The position numbers were made by a program, and so were the translations under genes. Shown here piece by piece: positions 1-5,316 of a DNA stretch of 7,608 nt. Source of the DNA: Bordetella parapertussis (GTDB lineage: Bacteria > Pseudomonadota > Gammaproteobacteria > Burkholderiales > SG8-39); the NCBI GenBank assembly GCA_945869935.1, contig CAMBSA010000072.1, positions 1-7,608 of the forward strand, in the 5' to 3' direction. The notes under the pieces are model-generated. The model saw only the letters and a program-made list of their open reading frames with translations. It made no database searches and was not told the DNA's origin. Position 1 is the stretch's first letter. Every line of letters starts with the position of its first letter.

Positions 1-56
1 GTAAGGGAAACCCCGCGGTCCTGAACGAGATATTCCGCAAAAAGCTCGGCGCCTGA
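1..56 (+). CDS. gatB: Asp/Glu-tRNA(Asn/Gln) amidotransferase subunit B, C-terminal end (partial)
   Basis: Only the last 17 complete codons are present, read from base 3 and ending at TGA 54-56. The peptide KGNPAVLNEIFRKKLGA matches the conserved tail of GatB (a GKxNPxxVNExLRKKL-like ending), the tail domain that contacts tRNA. GatB belongs to the GatCAB complex, which converts misacylated Glu-tRNA(Gln) or Asp-tRNA(Asn) to the amide form in the cytoplasm. The synteny supports the call: gatB upstream of xth and pyrE is, as I recall, common in Burkholderiales. The body of the gene lies outside the window, so nothing can be said about its catalytic residues. Confidence 0.75.
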   Translation, partial: KGNPAVLNEIFRKKLGA

Positions 57-178
57 GAGAGGTAACCGAGAGGAAACCGGGAAGCGCCTGAGCGCGCCGC
101 GCGTTTCCTATGGAAGCGCTGATCAAGTTCCAATCGCCCCACCCGTTGAACAGAGCTTCCCTCTGAATTGGGGGATAT

Positions 179-201
179 ACAAGGGGGTATCGCCCCCTTG
201 T
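179..201 (-). terminator. Hairpin downstream of the DUF4124 pair, possible terminator
   Basis: A perfect 9-bp stem (ACAAGGGGG paired with CCCCCTTGT) with a 5-base loop lies 12 bases beyond the stop codon of the minus-strand gene at 213-839. The location suits transcript termination for the DUF4124 pair, and gatB transcripts from the other side would also meet it. Neither side has a clear T-run, so it is not a textbook intrinsic terminator. The rest of 57-212 holds no gene; it has a weaker 7-bp inverted repeat (71-77 with 103-109) just after gatB. Confidence 0.4.
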
Positions 202-212
202 TCAGACACTCC

Positions 213-839
213 CTATCTCTTTGCGGCGCGCGTCAGTTCGCCGAAGCGTTTCTTCTCGTCGTCGTAGCGGGCGCTGATCGCGCTGTATTCCTTTTTCTTT
301 GCATCGAGCAGCGCCTGCTGGTTCTTCAGTTCGCTCTCTGTCATCTTCGACTTCCCGCTATCTGCGATGCGCTGTTCGATCTGCTTGATGACCTGCTCGG
401 GTGCGCGCAATGCCCTGCCGTGGGCATCGTCGATGTCCTTCTCGCTCGCATAGGTGTCAAGCAGCGCGGTGTCCCGGCGGCGCTGGTCTTTCGCTGCCGT
501 CTCCTCGTCCTGCTTTTTCTTGCGATCCGCCTCGCGCGCCACCTGTTGCTCCGGTGTCAGCGCCTCGCCCTGCTTGGTGACATTGCCGCGCTTGTCGAGT
601 TCGTTCACCGTCCGGCCGAGACACTCCTTGGGCGGGGTCTGGGTGTAGAAGGTCTTGCCTCCCGCATCGATGCATTTGTACATTTTCTGGGCGAACGATG
701 AAGGCGACACGAGGGCGGCGCAGCACGCGGTGGCAAGGAGGGCGAACGCGCGCAGTCGGACGAGCGTGATTGTTCGCGTGCCCGCAGGCGCGGCGGGAGA
801 TTTCGATCGAGCAGTCGACTGGGTGAATGTTCCGTTCAT
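213..839 (-). CDS. Secreted DUF4124-domain protein, downstream paralogue
   Basis: This is a 208-residue protein of unknown function. An N-terminal extension of about 25 residues precedes a hydrophobic segment (about 31-46) and a signal-peptidase-like site after SFA (residue 50), so export to the periplasm is expected. Residues 53-73 carry the DUF4124 signature, a YKC(I)DAxGKTFYTQTPPKEC-like stretch with Cys56 and Cys73 that could form a disulfide. The remainder is highly charged (Lys/Glu/Arg/Gln-rich) and probably forms a coiled coil, ending in an ELKNQQALLD block. The start ATG overlaps the stop of the upstream paralogue (ATGA, 836-839), which suggests translational coupling. A GGGAG sequence 9 bases upstream (849-853, minus strand) could serve as ribosome binding site. 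No other start codon lies in frame before the hydrophobic segment, so the unusually long n-region appears real. LATACC is a poor lipobox match, so I do not call it a lipoprotein. Confidence 0.85.
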   Translation of the reverse strand: MNGTFTQSTARSKSPAAPAGTRTITLVRLRAFALLATACCAALVSPSSFAQKMYKCIDAGGKTFYTQTPPKECLGRTVNELDKRGNVTKQGEALTPEQQVAREADRKKKQDEETAAKDQRRRDTALLDTYASEKDIDDAHGRALRAPEQVIKQIEQRIADSGKSKMTESELKNQQALLDAKKKEYSAISARYDDEKKRFGELTRAAKR

Positions 840-1465
840 TTCTTTGCGCTCCCGCCCTTGGTGAGTTCGACGAACCTGCGCTTGTCCTCGTCATACTTGG
901 CGTTGATCAGGCCGATCTCCTTCTTCTTCACGTCCAGGAGTTCCTGCTGATTCTTGAGTTCGTTCCCGTTGTTCTGCAGGTCCTGCTTGAGCTTGGGCGG
1001 CATGGCGGATTTTTTGTAGAACTCCGCTTCCTGGGCGAGAGCGGCGCGGCGTTTCTGGCCTTCTGCAATACGTTTCTCCGTATCCTTGATGGCCTCGTTG
1101 CCTGCCCTGAGTGCGCGCGTCCGCGCCTCCTCCACGTCACTTTCGCTCGAATAGGTATTCAGCAGCGCAGCGTTCTTGCGTCGTTCTTCCTTGGCGGCAA
1201 TGTCCTCTTCGGCCTTCTTCTTGCGCTCTGCATCGCGCGCCGCCTGCTGTTCCGGCGTCAGTACCTCGTTCCTGCGGGTGACGTTGGCCCGTTTGTCCAG
1301 TTCATCGACGGTACGGCCAAGGCATTCCTTGGGAGGCGTCTGGGTGTAGAAGGTTTTGCCCGAGGCATCGACGCACTTGTACATGCGAGACTGCGCCTGG
1401 CAGACGGACGGCGCGAGTGCGCTTGCGAGCAGCGCGGTGGTGATGAGAACAGTGCGAAAAGACAT
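836..1465 (-). CDS. Secreted DUF4124-domain protein, upstream paralogue
   Basis: This 209-residue protein is the first gene of a two-gene minus-strand unit. It has a clear Sec signal peptide (hydrophobic residues 5-19, probable cleavage after CQA at residue 24). The DUF4124 signature follows at residues 28-48 (MYKC, then TFYTQTPPKEC) with Cys31 and Cys48 conserved relative to its neighbour. Beyond this is a charged, probably helical/coiled-coil region rich in Lys, Glu and Ala, ending in an ELKNQQELLD block shared with the paralogue. It contains roughly 28 residues between its RIAEGQ and ELKNQQ segments that the downstream copy lacks. The start is well supported: GGAG at 1473-1476 (minus strand) sits 7 bases before the ATG. 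DUF4124 proteins occur widely in proteobacterial envelopes, but the function is not known and I do not assign one. Confidence 0.87.
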   Translation of the reverse strand: MSFRTVLITTALLASALAPSVCQAQSRMYKCVDASGKTFYTQTPPKECLGRTVDELDKRANVTRRNEVLTPEQQAARDAERKKKAEEDIAAKEERRKNAALLNTYSSESDVEEARTRALRAGNEAIKDTEKRIAEGQKRRAALAQEAEFYKKSAMPPKLKQDLQNNGNELKNQQELLDVKKKEIGLINAKYDEDKRRFVELTKGGSAKK

Positions 1466-1622
1466 GACGTAGCTCCATATGCAGGCGCGTGAATGCAGCC
1501 CTGAATTTCAGGCTCGGATTTCAGAGCCGAATCTCGAACCGTTTGATTCCCGGGCAAGTCCGTTCCACCCGCCTATTTTGCCGGAAGTCCGCAACTCGCT
1601 CCTGACCGCAGGAGAAGGAATG

Positions 1623-1649
1623 CAATCCGCCGTCTGGAAGTACGGATTG
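1623..1649. repeat. 7-bp perfect inverted repeat upstream of xth
   Basis: CAATCCG (1623-1629) and CGGATTG (1643-1649) are perfect inverted copies separated by 13 bases, ending 17 bases before the putative xth -10 box. A second small dyad, CTCCTG/CAGGAG (1599-1604 and 1609-1614), lies just upstream, and a GGCTC/GAGCC pair is at 1511-1528. Any of these could be an operator or RNA hairpin, or chance. The 1466-1721 gap between the divergent DUF4124 and xth genes holds no gene. Confidence 0.3.
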
Positions 1650-1666
1650 GCCAGGGTGTGATCGCG

Positions 1667-1672
1667 TAAAAT
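1667..1672 (+). promoter_or_regulatory. Putative -10 element of the xth promoter
   Basis: TAAAAT matches the sigma-70 -10 consensus at 5 of 6 positions and lies 50 bases before the xth GTG start. No good -35 box sits at 16-18 bases: TTGGCC at 1647-1652 is only 14 bases away. The promoter is therefore tentative. Confidence 0.35.
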
Positions 1673-1709
1673 CCCGGCGCTTTCGCTCTTGCAGCCCCTC
1701 GAACGACAC

Positions 1710-1713
1710 GGAG
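1710..1713 (+). promoter_or_regulatory. Shine-Dalgarno sequence that fixes the xth GTG start
   Basis: GGAG lies 8 bases before GTG 1722-1724. It decides between this GTG and an in-frame TTG at 1689 that would add 11 residues not seen in the family. Confidence 0.7.
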
Positions 1714-1721
1714 ACAACCAA

Positions 1722-2498
1722 GTGACCCGAATCATCAGCGCCAATCTCAACGGTATTCGTTCGGCGTGGAACAAGGGTTTTCCCGACTGGCTCTCCCTGC
1801 AGAAGGCGGACGTCGTCTGCCTGCAGGAGGTCAAGGCGCAGGCGCCGGACTTGCACGCGGACATGCACGAGCCGCGCAGTTTCAGCGCGCACTATCATTT
1901 CGCCGAGAAGAAGGGCTACAGCGGCACCGCCGTATTCGCACGCAAGCCCCCGGATCGGGTTGCTGCCGGGTTTGGCAGCCGGGAGTTCGATCCGGAGGGC
2001 CGCCTGGTGCGCGCTGACTTTGGAACGCTCTCGGTGATATCGGTCTATCTGCCTTCGGGTTCGAGTTCCGAGGAGCGTCAGCAGGCGAAGTTCCGCTTTC
2101 TCGATGAGTTCCTGCCGTACATGAAATCGCTGCAGAAAGAGGGCAGGGAATTCGTGATTTGCGGCGACTGGAACATCGCACACAAGGAAATCGACCTGAA
2201 AAACTGGCGCTCGAACAAGAAGAATTCGGGTTTTCTTCCCGAGGAACGTGCCTGGCTCACCCGCGTATTCGACGAACTCGGCTGGGTGGATGTGTTCCGC
2301 ACGCTCGATCAGCGTCCCGAGCAATACACCTGGTGGTCGAACCGCGGGCAGGCATGGGCCAAGAACGTCGGCTGGCGCCTCGATTACCAGATCGCTACGC
2401 CGGGCGTCGCGGCCACCGCGAAGAAGACCTCCATCTACATCGCGACACGCTTTTCCGACCATGCGCCGCTGATCATCGACTACGACTGGCCGCTTTGA
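1722..2498 (+). CDS. xth: Exodeoxyribonuclease III family AP endonuclease
   Basis: This 258-residue enzyme belongs to the endonuclease/exonuclease/phosphatase fold. It cuts DNA 5' to abasic sites in base-excision repair and removes 3' blocking groups. All family motifs are present in order: SANLNGIR (Asn8), CLQEVK with metal-binding Glu36, GYSGTA (65-70), SVYLPSGS with Tyr109, GDWNIAH with Asp149 and Asn151, GWRLDY with Asp221, and the C-terminal SDHAP with catalytic Asp246-His247. Length and motif spacing match the usual 255-270 residue enzymes. The start is GTG, chosen because the ExoIII N-terminal strand begins there and a GGAG site precedes it. A small inverted repeat (CGGAA/TTCCG, 2506-2522) follows the stop. 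The gene lies upstream of pyrE on the same strand, but a separate promoter probably lies in the 120-base gap, so the two may be only partly co-transcribed. It appears intact. Confidence 0.95.
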   Translation: MTRIISANLNGIRSAWNKGFPDWLSLQKADVVCLQEVKAQAPDLHADMHEPRSFSAHYHFAEKKGYSGTAVFARKPPDRVAAGFGSREFDPEGRLVRADFGTLSVISVYLPSGSSSEERQQAKFRFLDEFLPYMKSLQKEGREFVICGDWNIAHKEIDLKNWRSNKKNSGFLPEERAWLTRVFDELGWVDVFRTLDQRPEQYTWWSNRGQAWAKNVGWRLDYQIATPGVAATAKKTSIYIATRFSDHAPLIIDYDWPL

Positions 2499-2546
2499 TG
2501 GCTGTCGGAATGACTACTTCCGCGGCCGTGCTCGCAGCAACCTCAT

Positions 2547-2576
2547 TTGACAATGCTTGGCGCCGCGCCAGACAAT
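2547..2576 (+). promoter_or_regulatory. Putative sigma-70 promoter of pyrE
   Basis: TTGACA (2547-2552, perfect -35) is followed after 18 bases by GACAAT (2571-2576, 4 of 6 to the -10 consensus). Transcription would begin near 2583, giving a leader of about 36 bases before the pyrE ATG. This argues against the in-frame upstream starts at 2547 and 2553, which lie inside the promoter. Confidence 0.45.
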
Positions 2577-2618
2577 CGTCCACTTTCCCTCAAGCGCGAA
2601 TCGACCCGCGAATCAAAC

Positions 2619-3308
2619 ATGTACTTTCCTGACAAGACCCTCGCAGCCGAACTAACCGCGCGCATGCTGCTCGAGGTCAAGGCGGTCCACTTCAGCGACT
2701 CCAAGCCCTTCATCTTCACCTCCGGCTGGGCGAGCCCTGTGTACATCGACTGCCGCAAGCTGATTTCTTACCCGCGCGTGCGGCGTGCGCTGACCGACTT
2801 CGCCGCGGCAACGATCGTGCAGGAAGTCGGATTCGAGGCGTTCGACACGGTGGCGGGCGGCGAGACCGCGGGCATTCCCTACGCCGCATGGATTGCGGAC
2901 CGGCTTGACCTGCCGATGCAGTACGTTCGCAAGAAGCCCAAGGGCTTCGGCCGCATGGCGCAGATCGAGGGCGACATCAAGGAAGGTGCGCGCACCCTGC
3001 TGGTGGAGGACCTGACCACCGACGGCCGCAGCAAGATCAACTTCTGCCGTGCATTGCGCGATGCAGGCGCGATCGTGGATCACGTGTTCGTGAACTTCTA
3101 TTACGACATTTTCCCCGAGAGCAAGAAGATCCTGAAGGACATCGGCGTCGAACTGCACCATCTCGCCACCTGGTGGGACATCCTCGCGGTGCTGAAAAAG
3201 CAGAACTATCTGCCCGCGCAGCAGATCGACGAGATCGAGCGCTTTCTGCACAACCCGGCGGTGTGGTCGGCCGAGCACGGCGGCGCGTCGAGCTTTCCCT
3301 CGGAATAA
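2619..3308 (+). CDS. pyrE: Orotate phosphoribosyltransferase
   Basis: This 229-residue cytoplasmic enzyme joins orotate and PRPP to form orotidine 5'-phosphate and pyrophosphate, the fifth step of UMP synthesis. Visible motifs are the substrate region [15 protein letters not shown] (34-48), the GGETAGIP loop (80-87), the lysine-rich flexible catalytic loop [11 protein letters not shown] (102-112), and the PRPP-binding loop [13 protein letters not shown] (127-139) with the paired acids Glu130-Asp131. ATG 2619 is chosen because homologues begin near this point and a promoter appears to lie inside the longer reading frame; the ribosome binding site is weak. The sequence resembles, from memory, the longer form typical of alphaproteobacteria (MLLEVKAV..., [15 protein letters not shown] near the C-terminus) more than the roughly 215-residue E. 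coli-like form usual in Burkholderiales. It converges on the regulator gene, with only 26 bases between the two stop codons and no clear terminator. Confidence 0.94.
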   Translation: MYFPDKTLAAELTARMLLEVKAVHFSDSKPFIFTSGWASPVYIDCRKLISYPRVRRALTDFAAATIVQEVGFEAFDTVAGGETAGIPYAAWIADRLDLPMQYVRKKPKGFGRMAQIEGDIKEGARTLLVEDLTTDGRSKINFCRALRDAGAIVDHVFVNFYYDIFPESKKILKDIGVELHHLATWWDILAVLKKQNYLPAQQIDEIERFLHNPAVWSAEHGGASSFPSE

Positions 3309-3334
3309 ATCAGGGGCGGCGGTCCGGGCGGCAA

Positions 3335-4237
3335 TTACCTTCGCCGGCCGCGCGCCCCACGATTGCGCTCGAGGATATTCTCGAGCAGCGCTGCGCCGGC
3401 TGAGCCCTTGAGCGAGCGCTTCCACAGGTCGGCAACCATGCGCTCGTAGAGCGTCACCGCTTCTTCCGCCGCGGTGACGGTTGCTATGCCCACGCGAACG
3501 TTCGGCTGCTCGCCGAGGCGGAACGGACTGGTCGCGAGCACGGTCCGCGACTCGCCTCGGAACAACTGGAAGGTGATGTTGGGCATCGTGTCCTCCACAA
3601 GGCCGATCTGCACGCCTATCGGCTCCTCGCGCATCAGCCGGGCCACGTTGGCGATTTCGTCGCGCGCGGCGGCACGCCGCCGCTCCCATTCTCGCGCGGG
3701 GAGATCGAAGCGGCCGATCAGCCCGAGCTGCAGGAAGCGCTCGATTTCCGATACGGTGATCAGGCTCACGATGTTGAAGCGCCTGCTGTGCATCAGGGAC
3801 TTGCGGTGCTCGAGCACGCTCATCAGCCGGTCGATTTCAGCCGCGGCCCGACGGTTCTGCGCGAGCGCGGGCGGAAGCGATTCGATTAGCATGGTCCGCA
3901 GATGCGCGGTGTAGGCGGTGGTGGTGAGCAGGTACGACACCGGTTCGAAGTGCGCCACCACCTGCTGGGATTCGGCCTCGAGCTGGCGCATGCGCTCGAA
4001 ATAGCTCGGCGCGTTGCTGTAGTACTCCACCGCGACGCCCAGCAGCGACGCGGTCGAGGTGCCGATCACTTGCGCCAGCCGCGCCACGGTTTCGACCTTG
4101 ACCACCTCGCCCGCCTCGATCCGGTACACCGCGGCTCGTGAGATGCCGAGCTTCTCCGCGATCGCCGCTGCGGAGAGTCCGTGACCGAGCCGGTAGGCGC
4201 GCAGGCGATTGCCGATGTCCTGGAAGGGCGGGGTCAT
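3335..4237 (-). CDS. XRE-family transcriptional regulator with large C-terminal sensor-like domain
   Basis: This is a 300-residue probable DNA-binding regulator. Residues 8-67 form a Cro/C1-type helix-turn-helix (IGNRLRAYR..., then AIAEKLGISRAAVYRIEAGE, with the recognition helix about 33-41). The remaining 230 residues carry no motif I can name with certainty. Their layout (an EPVSYLLTTTAYT segment, an RKSLMHSRRFNIVSLITVSEIER segment, a PIGVQIGLVEDTMPNITFQLF beta-rich segment and a C-terminal helix) is reminiscent of the DUF5753 domain attached to actinobacterial XRE regulators; this is an impression only. ATG 4237 is preferred over GTG 4297 because the helix-turn-helix starts normally there and the longer form would read through an inverted repeat, although no strong ribosome binding site precedes either. 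The gene is divergent from the pyrK operon, with 194 bases between starts, so it most likely controls that operon, perhaps in response to orotate or an intermediate, and possibly itself. Confidence 0.85.
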   Translation of the reverse strand: MTPPFQDIGNRLRAYRLGHGLSAAAIAEKLGISRAAVYRIEAGEVVKVETVARLAQVIGTSTASLLGVAVEYYSNAPSYFERMRQLEAESQQVVAHFEPVSYLLTTTAYTAHLRTMLIESLPPALAQNRRAAAEIDRLMSVLEHRKSLMHSRRFNIVSLITVSEIERFLQLGLIGRFDLPAREWERRRAAARDEIANVARLMREEPIGVQIGLVEDTMPNITFQLFRGESRTVLATSPFRLGEQPNVRVGIATVTAAEEAVTLYERMVADLWKRSLKGSAGAALLENILERNRGARGRRR

Positions 4238-4249
4238 GATGTCGTGCGG

Positions 4250-4269
4250 ATTCCGTACGGTTACGGAAT
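4250..4269. promoter_or_regulatory. Perfect 8-bp inverted repeat, probable operator next to the regulator start
   Basis: ATTCCGTA-CGGT-TACGGAAT is a 20-bp perfect dyad with a 4-base centre, ending 12 bases upstream of the regulator ATG. On the minus strand, a -10-like TAAGAT immediately precedes and overlaps it. A protein bound here would block the regulator's own transcription, which suggests autoregulation. Its sequence differs from the CTGAGAC-type repeats nearer pyrK. Confidence 0.5.
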
Positions 4270-4313
4270 ATCTTAGCGCATGCGGCGGCCGGTGCACCGG
4301 ATTTGTGCGGGGC

Positions 4314-4341
4314 TTGACACACCTTCTGAGACTCGTCTAAG
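4314..4341 (+). promoter_or_regulatory. Putative sigma-70 promoter of the pyrK operon
   Basis: A perfect -35 box TTGACA (4314-4319) is separated by 16 bases from TCTAAG (4336-4341, 4 of 6 to the -10 consensus). Transcription would start near 4348, giving a leader of about 84 bases. The weak -10 and the overlapping repeats are what a regulated promoter would show. Confidence 0.55.
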
Positions 4342-4350
4342 TTCTGAGAC
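4324..4350. repeat. Direct repeats and dyad over the pyrK promoter, probable operator
   Basis: TTCTGAGAC occurs twice, at 4324-4332 and 4342-4350, with an 18-base period (just under two helical turns). The first copy also forms a near-perfect dyad, CTGAGAC-TC-GTCTAAG (4326-4341, 6 of 7 arm bases paired), whose right arm contains the -10 box. The second copy covers the expected start site. Binding by the divergent XRE regulator would repress transcription by steric hindrance; that assignment is inferred. Confidence 0.5.
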
Positions 4351-4370
4351 ACGCCCCAAGGCTTCTGTTT

Positions 4371-4407
4371 CCGGGACAGCGGTTTCCCGGGGGCGGACGT
4401 CCCCGCC
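4371..4407 (+). other. GC-rich inverted repeats in the pyrK leader
   Basis: Two hairpin-forming repeats lie in the untranslated leader: CCGGGA/TCCCGG (4371-4376 and 4385-4390) and GGCGG/CCGCC (4392-4396 and 4403-4407). The second surrounds a GGACGTCC palindrome and ends 17 bases before the weak GGAA ribosome site. They could influence leader stability or translation. In DNA this GC-rich they may also be incidental, and they match no riboswitch I recognise. Confidence 0.25.
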
Positions 4408-4431
4408 AGCACCGCGCAGCAATGGAACCTC

Positions 4432-5316
4432 ATGAGCACAGGCCAAATTCTCCAGCCGTTCCAGGACAGGATCGAAGCGCCGCCGCCGGTTGCGTTTCCG
4501 GTCGTGGACGCGCGCTGCACGGTGATCGGGAACAGAAGTGTGAACGAGCGCTATCGGCATCTGGTGATGGATGCGCCGGCAACGGTCTGCGATGCAAAAG
4601 CGGGCCAGTTTGTGCATCTTCTCTGCCCGCCGGTCGGCGCGGATGAGCCGTTTTTGCGTCGTCCGATGAGCGTTTATCGAACCGATCCGGCACGTGGCCG
4701 GATCGAGTTTCTCTACAACGTCGTCGGCTCGGGCACCCGCTCGCTCGCGGCGCTGAAGGCGGGGGATACGGTGATGGCGCTGGGGCCGCTTGGCTCGGGC
4801 TTCACGATTCCTTCAGGCGCCCGAACGGTGATGGTGGTCGCGAGGGGGGTTGGTTTTGCCACACTCGCGCCGCTCGTACCGCTCGCCGCGCTACTCGGAT
4901 TGCGCGTCGGCGCGCTGCTTTCCTCGCGTTCGCCCGAAGACTTCATGCGGTCCGAGTTCGAGCAGGGCGAGGCAGTCGAGATCCATGCGGTGTTCGACAG
5001 TGACGGTTCTTCGGACGTGTCGCGGGTGGAGGCTTTGCTTCGCGGATTGTTCGTCCGGGCGCGGCCGGATGCGGTGATTACCTGCGGATCGAACCGGCTG
5101 CTTGTCCTGCTGCAGAGGCTCTGCGCGGAGTTCGATATTCCGGGTGAAGTCGCGCTCGAGCAGCAGATGGCCTGCGCGCTCGGGGTATGCCTTTGCTGCG
5201 TGCGCAGCCTGCGCTCACGCGACGGGTCGATCGAGCACCGCAGGGTCTGCTGCGAGGGCCCGGTGTTCGACCTGCAGGCGGTGGTTCCCGCCGCGGGCGG
5301 AGGCCATGCGCGATGA
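4432..5316 (+). CDS. pyrK: Dihydroorotate dehydrogenase electron-transfer subunit (PyrK type)
   Basis: This 294-residue iron-sulfur flavoprotein of the ferredoxin-reductase superfamily passes electrons between NAD(H) and the FMN of PyrD. In order it has an N-terminal extension (about 1-25), an FAD-binding beta-barrel with RRPMS (76-80) and the NVVGSGT turn (96-102), an NAD-binding half, and a C-terminal 2Fe-2S site with Cys248, Cys253, Cys256 and Cys273 in the C-x4-C-x2-C-x16-C arrangement (ACALGVCLCC, then VCCEGPVF) typical of PyrK. Cys255 and Cys274 are extra. The usual glycine-rich GGGxGxAPL nucleotide loop reads ARGVGFATLAPL (137-148), a departure from the Gram-positive enzymes. At 294 residues it is longer than many PyrK proteins (about 250-260), mainly from the N-terminal extension. 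The start has only a weak GGAA site. Its stop overlaps the pyrD start by ATGA, as expected for subunits of one complex. A different oxidoreductase partner role cannot be excluded. Confidence 0.88.
   Translation: MSTGQILQPFQDRIEAPPPVAFPVVDARCTVIGNRSVNERYRHLVMDAPATVCDAKAGQFVHLLCPPVGADEPFLRRPMSVYRTDPARGRIEFLYNVVGSGTRSLAALKAGDTVMALGPLGSGFTIPSGARTVMVVARGVGFATLAPLVPLAALLGLRVGALLSSRSPEDFMRSEFEQGEAVEIHAVFDSDGSSDVSRVEALLRGLFVRARPDAVITCGSNRLLVLLQRLCAEFDIPGEVALEQQMACALGVCLCCVRSLRSRDGSIEHRRVCCEGPVFDLQAVVPAAGGGHAR

Noticed and set aside
827..1492. A 221-codon plus-strand frame, Leu/Val-rich, opposite the upstream DUF4124 gene
   Set aside because: The hydrophobicity arises from reading the complement of Lys/Glu-rich codons; the minus-strand gene has a signal peptide, a ribosome site and a paralogue.
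1521..2462. A 313-codon minus-strand frame over xth
   Set aside because: It is antisense to an intact xth with every catalytic motif and shows no domain of its own.
3309..3334. A terminator between the convergent pyrE and regulator genes
   Set aside because: The 26-base gap shows no convincing stem-loop with a T-run on either strand.
2652..3689. A 345-codon minus-strand frame over pyrE and the 3' part of the regulator
   Set aside because: It covers pyrE antisense and runs through the regulator in the wrong frame; its composition is that of a shadow.
4238..4297. A 20-codon N-terminal extension of the XRE regulator from GTG 4297
   Set aside because: It would translate through the perfect inverted repeat and a likely promoter, and the helix-turn-helix needs no extension; not fully excluded.
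5187..5312. A 42-codon N-terminal extension of pyrD
   Set aside because: It overlaps the pyrK cysteine cluster region, reads as Arg/Gly/Pro-rich sequence, and the family N-terminus begins at ATG 5313, which overlaps the pyrK stop.
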